Shown one piece after another: positions 1 to 5,068 of a DNA stretch of 5,068 nucleotides (the first letter of the stretch is position 1; every line of letters starts with the position of its first letter). Below the pieces are notes generated by a model, which was not told the origin of the DNA, searched no databases, and saw only the letters and a list, made by a program, of their open reading frames with translations. The DNA comes from Streptomyces rubellomurinus. Its GTDB lineage: Bacteria; Actinomycetota; Actinomycetes; Streptomycetales; Streptomycetaceae. The stretch covers positions 1-5,068 of the forward strand of contig NZ_JZKH01000183.1 in the NCBI RefSeq assembly GCF_000961885.1, read 5' to 3'. Position numbers and translations under genes: made by a program.

Positions 1-68
1 GGGCTGGGCGGATTCAGGACGGGCTCCGGGGTTCGGGGACAGGGGGCGTACGGCCGCGGGCGGTCGGG

Positions 69-530
69 TCAGTGCGCGGTCGGGCCGACCACGACGCTCA
101 GGACGGTGAAGTGCTCCAGCATCGGCGTGCAGGAGCGGCACGGTGGGGCGTGGGTGCCGTGCGCCGGGTCGCCCTCCTCGCGGATGCGCACGGTCGTCAT
201 CCGCGCGCCCTTCAGTGCCTTGCGCGCCTCCTGGACCGTCATCGGCTTGCGGGCGGCGCGCTTGGAGCGCTTGCCGTCCACCGAGAGCAGGTACCGGGAG
301 AGCAGGACGGCCTCCGGGCAGCGGCCGGTGAACCGCTCGCGGGCCTCGACGGGCAGCGCGTCCAGGAAGTCGCGGACCAGCGGGTGCAGGACGGGAAGCC
401 GCTCGTCCTTGTCGCCGGCCAGGGTGTGCACGTCACCGGCCTTGAGCGACAGCGCGGCGGCGACGGCGGGCAGCAGACTGTCGCGGAGGTGGCGCAGCAC
501 GGGCGGGCCCGCCGGCTCACCGGTGGTCAT
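69..530 (-). CDS. YwqJ-like deaminase, small stand-alone protein
   Basis: This 153-residue protein belongs by motif to the YwqJ-related branch of the cytidine-deaminase superfamily, a group best known as toxin domains of polymorphic toxin systems. Both signature motifs are intact: C71-P-E73 in the stretch RCPEAVLLSRYL (zinc ligand plus catalytic Glu) and P130-C131-R-S-C134 (two further zinc ligands). Between them is a basic stretch (residues 87-111, KRSKRAARKP...KGAR). No signal peptide, membrane segment or trafficking domain is visible, so it looks cytosolic rather than secreted. The start at 530 is chosen because GGAG/GAGGAGG lies 7-10 nt upstream; an open frame continues to 641 but adds only a Pro/Arg/Gln-rich tail. 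The gene is divergent from the sugar oxidoreductase. I recall similar Streptomyces proteins starting MTTGE and encoded next to SUKH genes. The substrate (base, nucleotide or nucleic acid) cannot be told from sequence. Confidence 0.85.
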   Translation of the reverse strand: MTTGEPAGPPVLRHLRDSLLPAVAAALSLKAGDVHTLAGDKDERLPVLHPLVRDFLDALPVEARERFTGRCPEAVLLSRYLLSVDGKRSKRAARKPMTVQEARKALKGARMTTVRIREEGDPAHGTHAPPCRSCTPMLEHFTVLSVVVGPTAH

Positions 531-534
531 CCGT

Positions 535-547
535 CCTCTCCCTCCTC
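535..547 (-). promoter_or_regulatory. Ribosome binding site of the deaminase gene
   Basis: Read on the minus strand, this is GAGGAGGGAGAGG. It contains GGAGG 10 nt and GGAG 7 nt before the ATG at 530-528. It decides the start in favour of the 153-residue form over the longer 190-residue reading frame. Confidence 0.7.
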
Positions 548-593
548 GTTCCTGTCGGTTCGGTTCCCGTTGGTCCGGCCCCCGCTGGTCTGG

Positions 594-622
594 GGCCGAC
601 CGTTCCGGGGCAAGCCTGTCAA
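594..622 (-). promoter_or_regulatory. Weak promoter candidate for the deaminase gene
   Basis: On the minus strand a perfect TTGACA hexamer (622-617) lies about 90 nt upstream of the deaminase start. At 17-18 nt spacing the sequence is TCGGCC/CGGCCC, which does not match TANNNT. The call therefore rests on the -35-like hexamer and its position only, and a chance match is quite possible. Confidence 0.2.
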
Positions 623-750
623 ACGACACCGACAACCGCACAACCGGGGTGCTGGGCGACCCGGTGCGGCCGGGCGCTCACCCGATGCTGGCCGAATCCG
701 CACACCGCCGTCATGACTTGTCCGTCGATTTCCGGAAAACGACCCCGGGC

Positions 751-803
751 GCGGGCCGCGGCCGGTACCGTTCCGGCAGCGGGCCGCGGCCCCCGCGGGG
801 GCC
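751..803. repeat. Direct repeat and palindrome cluster upstream of the oxidoreductase
   Basis: The 13-mer GCGGGCCGCGGCC occurs twice, at 751-763 and 779-791, 28 bp apart start to start. Each copy contains the 10-bp palindrome GGCCGCGGCC. The second copy runs into a perfect 16-bp palindrome GGCCCCCGCGGGGGCC (788-803). Between the copies lies CGGTACCG (763-770), also palindromic. The cluster is 92-145 nt before the oxidoreductase start, so it could be an operator or a leader-RNA hairpin. In DNA this GC-rich, short G+C palindromes also arise by chance, so function is unproven. Confidence 0.35.
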
Positions 804-875
804 GACTCCGGTGCCCGCGCCGGACGTTGGGGCCGCCGGGGGCGGGGCTGGGTCGTCCGGCCCGCCCCCGGCGCC

Positions 876-886
876 GGAGCGAGGGG
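876..886 (+). promoter_or_regulatory. Ribosome binding site of the oxidoreductase gene
   Basis: GGAGCGAGGGG precedes the ATG at 896, with the GAGGGG part 9 nt upstream. This supports 896 as the start rather than the in-frame ATG at 713 or the in-frame GTG codons at 950 and 980, which have no comparable sequence in front. Confidence 0.6.
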
Positions 887-895
887 GCCCGAGCG

Positions 896-2092
896 ATGAC
901 GTGGAAGCCGTCCCAGGCCGAGACCGCCAACCAGGCACCCGGGGGCCACGTGCCGACCCCGGGCGCCCCGCCGCAGCCGGTGCCGGAACGCCCGGTCGGG
1001 CTGGCCGTGGTCGGCGCCGGCTACTGGGGCCCGAAACTGGTGCGCAACGCCCAGCACACCCCGGCGCTGCGGCTGCACTGGCTGTGCGACCTGGACGAGG
1101 CCAAGGCCCGTGCCGTGCTGGGGGAGTACAGCACCGTCCGGGCCACCGGCGACTACCGCGAGGTGCTGGCCGACGAGCGGGTCGGGGCCGTCGCGGTGGC
1201 CACCCCGGCCGGCGCGCACTACCGGCTGGTCCGGGCCGCGCTGGAGGCCGGCAAGCACGTGCTGGTGGAGAAGCCGATCACCACCTCCGCCGCCGAGGCC
1301 GCCGAACTCGTCGACCTGGCCGAGCGGGCCGGGCTGGTGCTGATGTGCGACCACACCTTCTGCTACACCCCGGTGGTGCGCCGGATCCGCGAGCTGGTGC
1401 ACGGCGGGGAGATCGGCGACGTGCAGTTCTTCGACTCGGTGCGGATCAACCTCGGCCTGGTCCAGCCGGACGTGGACGTGCTGTGGGACCTCGCCCCGCA
1501 CGACCTGTCGATCCTGGACTTCGTGCTGCCGCCCGGCGTCGAACCGGTCGGGGTGTCCGCCCAGGGCGCCGACCCGATCGGGGCCGGCCGCGCCTGCGTC
1601 GCGTACCTGACGCTGCGGCTCAGCAACGGCGCGCTGGCGCACTGCCACGTCAACTGGCTCTCCCCGACCAAGGTCCGCACCACGCTCATCGGCGGCTCCC
1701 GGCGCACCCTGGTCTGGGACGACCTCAACCCGCAGGCCCGCCTCGCCGTGCACGACCGGGGCGTGGACCTCACCCCGCCCGACGAACTGACCGACGCGAT
1801 CCGGCACCGGGCGCTGATCTCCTACCGGGTCGGCGAGATGGTCGCGCCCGCGCTGGTCGAGCAGGAGGCGCTGCGCAACGTGATGGCCGAGTTCGCCGCC
1901 GCCATCCTGGAGGGCCGGGCGCCGCTGACCGACGGCCGGGCCGGGGTGCGGGTGCTGCGGCTGCTGGAGGCCGCCTCGCTCAGCCTCGAACTCGGCGGCG
2001 CCACCGTCCCGGTGGGGGCCGCGGCCGGGGCGGCCGAAGCGGTTGCGGCGGCCGGAGCCGTCGAGGCGGACGACCGGGCGGCGGCCCGGTGA
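896..2092 (+). CDS. Gfo/Idh/MocA-family sugar-nucleotide oxidoreductase
   Basis: This 398-residue NAD(P)-dependent dehydrogenase is predicted to oxidise a sugar hydroxyl, probably C3 of a nucleotide sugar, to the ketone used by the aminotransferase encoded next. A Pro-rich extension (residues 1-32) precedes a Rossmann fold opening with VVGAGYWGPKLVRN (G40-A-G-Y-W-G45). The family EKP motif is at E125-K126-P127. The C-terminal substrate domain carries W197-D-L-A-P-H202-D, whose Asp and His sit where the family has its D-x-x-x-H catalytic motif. The last 25 residues are an Ala-rich tail. The GYWGPKLVRN and WDLAPHDLSIL signatures resemble the WlbA/WbpB and GnnA type that work on UDP-GlcNAc derivatives more than the deoxysugar C3-ketoreductases. 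The stop overlaps the next start by 4 bp, so the pair is translationally coupled. The family is clear; the exact substrate is inference. Confidence 0.9.
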   Translation: MTWKPSQAETANQAPGGHVPTPGAPPQPVPERPVGLAVVGAGYWGPKLVRNAQHTPALRLHWLCDLDEAKARAVLGEYSTVRATGDYREVLADERVGAVAVATPAGAHYRLVRAALEAGKHVLVEKPITTSAAEAAELVDLAERAGLVLMCDHTFCYTPVVRRIRELVHGGEIGDVQFFDSVRINLGLVQPDVDVLWDLAPHDLSILDFVLPPGVEPVGVSAQGADPIGAGRACVAYLTLRLSNGALAHCHVNWLSPTKVRTTLIGGSRRTLVWDDLNPQARLAVHDRGVDLTPPDELTDAIRHRALISYRVGEMVAPALVEQEALRNVMAEFAAAILEGRAPLTDGRAGVRVLRLLEAASLSLELGGATVPVGAAAGAAEAVAAAGAVEADDRAAAR

Positions 2093-3228
2093 GCGCCCCC
2101 GACCGGGCGGGCATCCCTTTGGTGGACCTGGCCGCCGCGCACGCCGAGGTCGCGGCCGAGGTGCGGGCGGGCTTCGACCGGGTGCTGGCCAGCGGCGCCT
2201 TCGTCCAGGGCCCCGAAGTGGCCGCGTTCGAGCGGGAGTACGCGGAGTTCACCGGCGTCCGGCACTGCGTGGGCGCCGCCAACGGCACCGACGCCCTCGA
2301 ACTCGCCCTGCGCGCCCTCGACCTGCCGCCCGGCGGCGGCGTGGTGCTACCCGCCAACACCTTCGTCGCCACCGCCGAGGCCGTCCAGCGGGCCGGGCTG
2401 CGGCCGGTGCCGGTCGACGTCGACCCGGAGCACCTGCTGATCGACCCGGACCGGGCCGCCGCCGCGCTGCCCGCCGCGGTGGCGCTGCTGCCCGTCCACC
2501 TGTTCGGCCAACTCGCGCCGATGGGGCCGCTGTTGGAGGTGGCGGACGGCCGGCCGGTGGTCGAGGACGCGGCCCAGTCCCAGGGCGCCCGGCAGCACGG
2601 CCGCACGGCGTACGGGCGGATCGCGGCCACCAGCTTCTACCCGGGCAAGAACCTCGGCGCCTACGGCGACGCCGGGGCCGTGCTCACCGACGACCCCGAA
2701 CTGGCCGACGCCGTCCGGCGGATCGGCGACCACGGCGCACGCGGGAAGTACCGGCACGAACGGTTCGGCTTCAACTCCCGGATGGACGCCCTGCAGGCCG
2801 TCGTGCTGCGCGCCAAACTGCGCCGGCTGCCCGCCTGGAACGCCGCCCGCCGCGCCGCCGCCGACCGCTACCACGCGCTGCTGCGCCCACTGGCCGACGC
2901 CGGGGTGCTCACCCTGCCGGGCACCGCGCCCGGCAACGAGCACGTCCGGCACCTCTACCCGGTGCGGATCGCCCCCGGAAGGGGCCGGGACGCCGTCCTC
3001 GCCGCGCTGCACGCCGCCGGGATCGGCGCCGGGGTGCACTACCCGGTGCCGGTCCACCTGCAGCCCGCCTTCGCCCACCTCGGCCACCGCGCCGGGTCGT
3101 TCCCCGTCGCCGAGCGCGCCGCCCGCGAACTGCTCAGCCTGCCGCTGCACCCGCACCTCACCGAGGGGCAGCAGACGCGGGTCGTGGAGGAGTTGCGGCG
3201 GGCGCTGGGTGCGGGGCCCCACCCGTAG
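2089..3228 (+). CDS. DegT/DnrJ/EryC1/StrS-family PLP-dependent sugar aminotransferase
   Basis: This 379-residue cytosolic aminotransferase is predicted to convert a keto-sugar nucleotide to the amino sugar, usually with glutamate as amino donor. It spans the normal family length. Visible motifs are NGTDAL (65-70, cofactor phosphate side), VVEDAAQSQGA with D160 expected to contact the pyridine nitrogen, SFYPGKNLGAYGDAG with K187 as the Schiff-base lysine, FNSRMDALQA (228-237), and GVHYPVPVHLQPAF (315-328). The last motif is typical of the WbpE/WlbC/GnnB/FdtB-type sugar aminotransferases. The GTG start overlaps the preceding TGA as GTGA, and the sequence before it offers only a weak ribosome binding site, so translation likely depends on coupling to the oxidoreductase gene. 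No acyltransferase, epimerase or glycosyltransferase follows in the window, so the final sugar and its destination are unknown. Confidence 0.93.
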   Translation: MSAPDRAGIPLVDLAAAHAEVAAEVRAGFDRVLASGAFVQGPEVAAFEREYAEFTGVRHCVGAANGTDALELALRALDLPPGGGVVLPANTFVATAEAVQRAGLRPVPVDVDPEHLLIDPDRAAAALPAAVALLPVHLFGQLAPMGPLLEVADGRPVVEDAAQSQGARQHGRTAYGRIAATSFYPGKNLGAYGDAGAVLTDDPELADAVRRIGDHGARGKYRHERFGFNSRMDALQAVVLRAKLRRLPAWNAARRAAADRYHALLRPLADAGVLTLPGTAPGNEHVRHLYPVRIAPGRGRDAVLAALHAAGIGAGVHYPVPVHLQPAFAHLGHRAGSFPVAERAARELLSLPLHPHLTEGQQTRVVEELRRALGAGPHP

Positions 3229-3241
3229 GAATGACCCCCCC

Positions 3242-3415
3242 AGGGCCTGTCCGCAAGCTCCCGCCTGTGGGGCGACGCCGGGGCACGCACCTCGCTGCGT
3301 TGTCGTCGGTCGCCAATGCTCCGCAGTGGCTCCCTCCTCCGCCTTGCGATGCACGCACCCCAACGCCGCCCCACCCACCCTCCGGGTGGACGACGGGAGC
3401 TTGCGGACAGGCCCT
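3242..3415. repeat. MITE-like long palindromic element (174 bp)
   Basis: Perfect 22-bp inverted arms occupy 3242-3263 (beginning AGGGCCTGTCCGCAAGCT) and 3394-3415. Inside them, 3267-3295 pairs with 3346-3374 at 21 of 29 positions. A 19-nt apical hairpin (3312-3330, GCCA-A-TGC-TCC-GCA-G-TGGC) shares its axis at about 3321. A side hairpin, CCACCC-TCC-GGGTGG (3375-3389), lies in the right arm. The stretches 3296-3311 and 3331-3345 do not pair and form an internal loop. There is no ORF, so if mobile the element is non-autonomous. I find no convincing target-site duplication. It starts 13 bp after the aminotransferase stop, so it may also end or stabilise that transcript. I recall similar palindromic intergenic repeats in Streptomyces but cannot verify family membership here. 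Confidence 0.75.
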
Positions 3416-3420
3416 AGGCT
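3415..3420 (+). promoter_or_regulatory. Candidate -10 element of the nuclease-SUKH operon
   Basis: TAGGCT fits the Streptomyces TANNNT -10 consensus and would place transcription start near 3427, about 40 nt before the ATG at 3468. Its first base is the last base of the palindromic element. No TTGAC-like -35 is present at 17-19 nt spacing (3390-3397 reads ACGACGGG). The match is short and untested. Confidence 0.35.
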
Positions 3421-3453
3421 GGTGCCCAGCAAGCGCACCGAGAAGTTGCAGCA

Positions 3454-3460
3454 GTGGGGG
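3454..3460 (+). promoter_or_regulatory. Ribosome binding site of the nuclease-SUKH gene
   Basis: GTGGGGG lies 7 nt before the ATG at 3468. It is a modest Shine-Dalgarno match at normal spacing. It supports this ATG; the frame is open upstream, but those residues are Arg/Pro-rich and read through the palindromic element. Confidence 0.4.
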
Positions 3461-3467
3461 CTTCCAG

Positions 3468-4469
3468 ATGACGACAGGTCGGCCCGGCGTCGCCGCCGCA
3501 CCGAACGCGGCGTACGCAGGTCAGGTGGTGCAGTTCCCGGACCCGGTCCGCGCGGAGCGGCACCCCGCCGGGGTCCGGGTGGACGAGTACGGCTACCCGG
3601 ACTTCAGCCCGTACGCGGCCGCCGCGGCCGAGGTCGCCGACCCGCCCGAGGGCTTCGGCGTGGACGAACTGCGGCTGACCGACTACGTCTCCGCCAACGC
3701 CGCGCTGTTCATCGAGGGCCACCCGCTCTGGGCCGACCTGGACACCGCCGTCGCCACCCCGCCCGGCTGGACCTGGCACCACGTGGTCGGCCGGGCCGCC
3801 CCCGGCTGGCGGCGGATGGAGCTCGTCCCGGTCGAGGTGAAGGCCCTGCTGCGCCACCACGGCGGCCTGGCCACCTCCGCCGCCGACCACTCCCGCCGCG
3901 GCACCCGCCCGCTCCAGGAGCACCGGCCCGTCCACTTCTCGCTGGCCCGGGACGGCGGCGACCCGGTCGGCGTCCCCGAGGACCTGGTGCAGCGCGCCGA
4001 GGAGCGCCTCGGCTACCGGCTGCCCGGCGCCTACCGCACCTTCCTCAAGGTGGCCGGCGGCCGCGCCCCGGTCGGGCTGGCGCTGGACACCGACCTCGGC
4101 CTGCTGCTCGACCAGCCGTTCCTCACCCTCAGCGAGGAGTACGGCACCGACGACGTGGTCTACGCCAACAAGTGCCTGCGCGACCACCTCACCAAGGACT
4201 ACCTGGGCATCGCCTACGCACAGGGCGGCATCGTCGCCCTCAAGGTGCGCGGGGAGCGGGCCGGCTCGGTCTGGCTCCACCTGTACGACGACGCCCGCGA
4301 CACCGGCGCGCCGGAGGCCCCCGAGGACCGCTGCGCCCGGCTGCTGCTGCCCTGCGGGGACGACTTCGACGCCTTCCTGCTCCGGCTGGCCGGCAGCCCG
4401 CCGGAGCTGGAGACGGTCGCGAAGCTGATGGTGGACGGCGGGTTCGCCCGCGCCGTCCCGGTGGGCTGA
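3468..4469 (+). CDS. WHH/HNH-nuclease-like domain fused to a SUKH (SMI1/KNR4) domain
   Basis: This 333-residue cytosolic protein has two recognisable parts. Residues about 70-140 resemble the WHH branch of HNH nucleases: GWTWHH (W103-H104-H105), then MELVP (117-121) and RHHGG (H130, H131, G132, G133). Against the WHH pattern LVPxxLHxxxxHxGG, the first His of the C-terminal pair is replaced by K125, so nuclease activity may be reduced or lost. Residues about 168-310 form a SUKH domain: V-x-x-A-E-E-R-L-G-Y-R-L-P-G-A-Y-R-T-F-L (174-193), then the AGG turn (196-198) and a C-terminal CGDDFDAFLLRL helix (296-307). SUKH domains are typically immunity proteins against nuclease toxins. No signal peptide or secretion domain is seen. 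The next gene begins 70 bp downstream and is likely co-transcribed. I recall near-identical architecture in Streptomyces proteins annotated only as SMI1/KNR4. Domain calls are from motifs; the biological role is unknown. Confidence 0.85.
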   Translation: MTTGRPGVAAAPNAAYAGQVVQFPDPVRAERHPAGVRVDEYGYPDFSPYAAAAAEVADPPEGFGVDELRLTDYVSANAALFIEGHPLWADLDTAVATPPGWTWHHVVGRAAPGWRRMELVPVEVKALLRHHGGLATSAADHSRRGTRPLQEHRPVHFSLARDGGDPVGVPEDLVQRAEERLGYRLPGAYRTFLKVAGGRAPVGLALDTDLGLLLDQPFLTLSEEYGTDDVVYANKCLRDHLTKDYLGIAYAQGGIVALKVRGERAGSVWLHLYDDARDTGAPEAPEDRCARLLLPCGDDFDAFLLRLAGSPPELETVAKLMVDGGFARAVPVG

Positions 4470-4524
4470 CCGGGGTGGGTGCGGTGGCACAGGCGGAACG
4501 GGGGACGACGAGGATGCGGACAAC

Positions 4525-4532
4525 AGGGGTGA
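4525..4532 (+). promoter_or_regulatory. Ribosome binding site of the Imm35-like gene
   Basis: AGGGGTGA ends 7 nt before the GTG at 4540. It supports starting at 4540 rather than the adjacent in-frame GTG at 4543. The nearby ATG at 4514 is in another frame and meets a stop at 4544-4546. Confidence 0.5.
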
Positions 4533-4539
4533 ACCGGGC

Positions 4540-5068
4540 GTGGTGACGTACGCGCAGGCGCAGGAGCTCGCCGAGGAGTGGATCAACGGCGGGGTGCCGC
4601 GCGCGCAGCAGCGCGAGGTGCGGGTCCGGGAGTTCGACCTGGGCTTCGTCTGCTGGGCGGTGCCGCTCGCGGACGGCGGGACGGACGGCTCGGTCGGCTC
4701 CGCCGGCTCGGGCGAGGCGCGGCTGGTGATCGCCCGGGACTCCGGCGCCAGCACGCTGTGGCCCGCGCTGCCGGTGAACGAGGTGGTCCGGCAGTACGAG
4801 GAGGTGTACGGCCGGCCGGTCGCGGCCAACCCCGCCGGGGCGGCGAAGCCCGCGCCCGGGCCGGTGGAGGCCACCTCCTTCCTGCTCAGCCCGCCGCAGT
4901 GGCTGCAGGAGGCGGGGGCCGCGGCGATCGCGGCCGAGTCGGAGCGGCTGGGGGCGGCCCCGGCCGCTGCCGCCGCGCCCGCGCCCGCTCCGGCGGCGCC
5001 CGCGCCGGTGCCCGTCGAGCCGGCGCCCGCGCCGGTCGAGCCCGCGCCCGTTCCGGCGCCGGTCGACC
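4540..5068 (+). CDS. YrhB/Imm35-like N-terminal domain protein, partial (probable SUKH-4 immunity protein)
   Basis: The frame is open from the GTG at 4540 to the window end (176 codons and one extra base), so the C-terminus is missing. Residues 1-92 (MVTYAQAQELAEEW, EFDLGFVCWAVPL, RLVIARDSGASTLWPALPVNEVVRQYEEVYG) resemble the YrhB/Imm35 immunity domain: an initial helix, a strand ending in an aromatic-rich segment, then a charged strand and a closing helix. A Gly/Ser/Asp-rich insert (45-59) sits in its middle. Residues 111-134 (TSFLLSPPQWLQEAG) form a second short conserved-looking block. Residues 139-176 are a Pro/Ala/Val linker. I recall Streptomyces proteins with this start that end in a SUKH-4 domain; that part would lie beyond 5068 and is inference. 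Likely cytosolic and co-expressed with the nuclease-SUKH gene 70 bp upstream. Confidence 0.75.
   Translation, partial: MVTYAQAQELAEEWINGGVPRAQQREVRVREFDLGFVCWAVPLADGGTDGSVGSAGSGEARLVIARDSGASTLWPALPVNEVVRQYEEVYGRPVAANPAGAAKPAPGPVEATSFLLSPPQWLQEAGAAAIAAESERLGAAPAAAAAPAPAPAAPAPVPVEPAPAPVEPAPVPAPVD
4954..5068 (+). repeat. Low-complexity Pro/Ala/Val-coding repeat
   Basis: This segment encodes an Ala/Pro/Val-rich linker with the recurring unit VEPAPAP/VEPAPVP. At DNA level GCGCCGGTCGA recurs with small changes near 5030 and 5057. It reads as a flexible interdomain linker inside the partial gene and continues past the window edge. Such GC-rich repeats are prone to length change and to assembly error. 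Confidence 0.6.

Larger units (their letters stand above)
531..895. other. Divergent intergenic region
   Basis: These 365 bp separate the minus-strand deaminase from the plus-strand oxidoreductase. I see no convincing gene here: the frames that cross it are Arg/Pro/Gly-rich extensions without their own ribosome binding sites. It should hold promoters for both directions. It contains a TTGACA on the minus strand (622-617), an 8-bp palindrome GTCATGAC (710-717), and a cluster of direct repeats and G+C palindromes (751-803). The part from 600 to 745 is less GC-extreme than its surroundings, as promoter regions often are in Streptomyces. Confidence 0.6.

Noticed and set aside
1..68. Possible terminator downstream of the deaminase
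   Set aside because: The stretch is G-rich without a clear stem-loop and T-run; no feature can be supported.
69..641. Longer 190-residue form of the deaminase starting at 641
   Set aside because: The extra 37 residues are Arg/Pro/Gln-rich with no conserved feature, and the strong Shine-Dalgarno sequence sits directly before the ATG at 530.
713..895. N-terminal extension of the oxidoreductase from the ATG at 713
   Set aside because: The 61 added residues are Arg/Gly/Pro-rich, translated from the palindrome-rich leader, and the ATG at 896 has a ribosome binding site.
106..2088. Long plus-strand frame running into the aminotransferase frame
   Set aside because: It is a shadow frame typical of high-GC DNA: extremely Arg/Gly/Pro-rich, antisense to the deaminase and out of frame with the oxidoreductase. 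Only the part from GTG 2089 is real.
3238..3419. Target-site duplication around the palindromic element
   Set aside because: Flanks read CCCC/CCAG on the left and TAGG/CTAG on the right. The best match (CCAG vs CTAG) has a mismatch and overlaps the arms, so no duplication can be claimed.
4514..4546. Short ORF from ATG 4514 between the SUKH and Imm35-like genes
   Set aside because: It has only 10 codons and overlaps the next start. It could serve translational coupling, but nothing in the sequence supports it as a gene.
3414..4874. Large minus-strand frame opposite the nuclease-SUKH and Imm35-like genes
   Set aside because: It mirrors the codon structure of the plus-strand genes, has no recognisable domain and no plausible ribosome binding site.

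Overview
The window comes from a very GC-rich actinomycete, most likely a Streptomyces or Kitasatospora (Streptomycetaceae). The grounds are strong G/C bias at third codon positions, GTG starts, GA-rich Shine-Dalgarno sequences, and close resemblance of three of the five genes to protein families I recall as widespread in Streptomyces. No TTA codon is visible in any gene, so none looks directly bldA-dependent. All five genes share the same base composition, so none stands out as recently acquired.

Layout. (1) 69-530, minus strand: a small YwqJ-like deaminase with intact CxE and PCxxC zinc/catalytic motifs. (2) 531-895: a 365-bp divergent intergenic region with ribosome binding sites at both ends, a weak promoter candidate and a dense cluster of G+C palindromes. 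(3) 896-3228, plus strand: a two-gene operon with a 4-bp GTGA overlap. It encodes a Gfo/Idh/MocA sugar-nucleotide oxidoreductase and a DegT/DnrJ/EryC1/StrS PLP aminotransferase, together expected to oxidise and then aminate a nucleotide sugar. (4) 3242-3415: a 174-bp imperfect palindrome with perfect 22-bp terminal arms, MITE-like, between the aminotransferase stop and the next promoter. (5) 3468-4469: a WHH/HNH-type nuclease-like domain fused to a SUKH (SMI1/KNR4) domain. (6) 4540 to the window end: the N-terminal part of a protein with a YrhB/Imm35-like domain followed by a Pro/Ala-rich linker; the rest lies outside the window and is plausibly a SUKH-4 domain.

How they fit together. The deaminase, the nuclease-SUKH fusion and the Imm35-like gene belong to the polymorphic-toxin/immunity vocabulary, and from memory they sit together as one block in many Streptomyces genomes. 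Here the deaminase lies on the opposite strand, separated from the other two by the amino-sugar gene pair and the palindromic element. This suggests a rearranged or interrupted cassette. The most distinctive sequence signal is the palindrome: seven of the eight differences in its second stem become G-U pairs only if the minus strand is the RNA.
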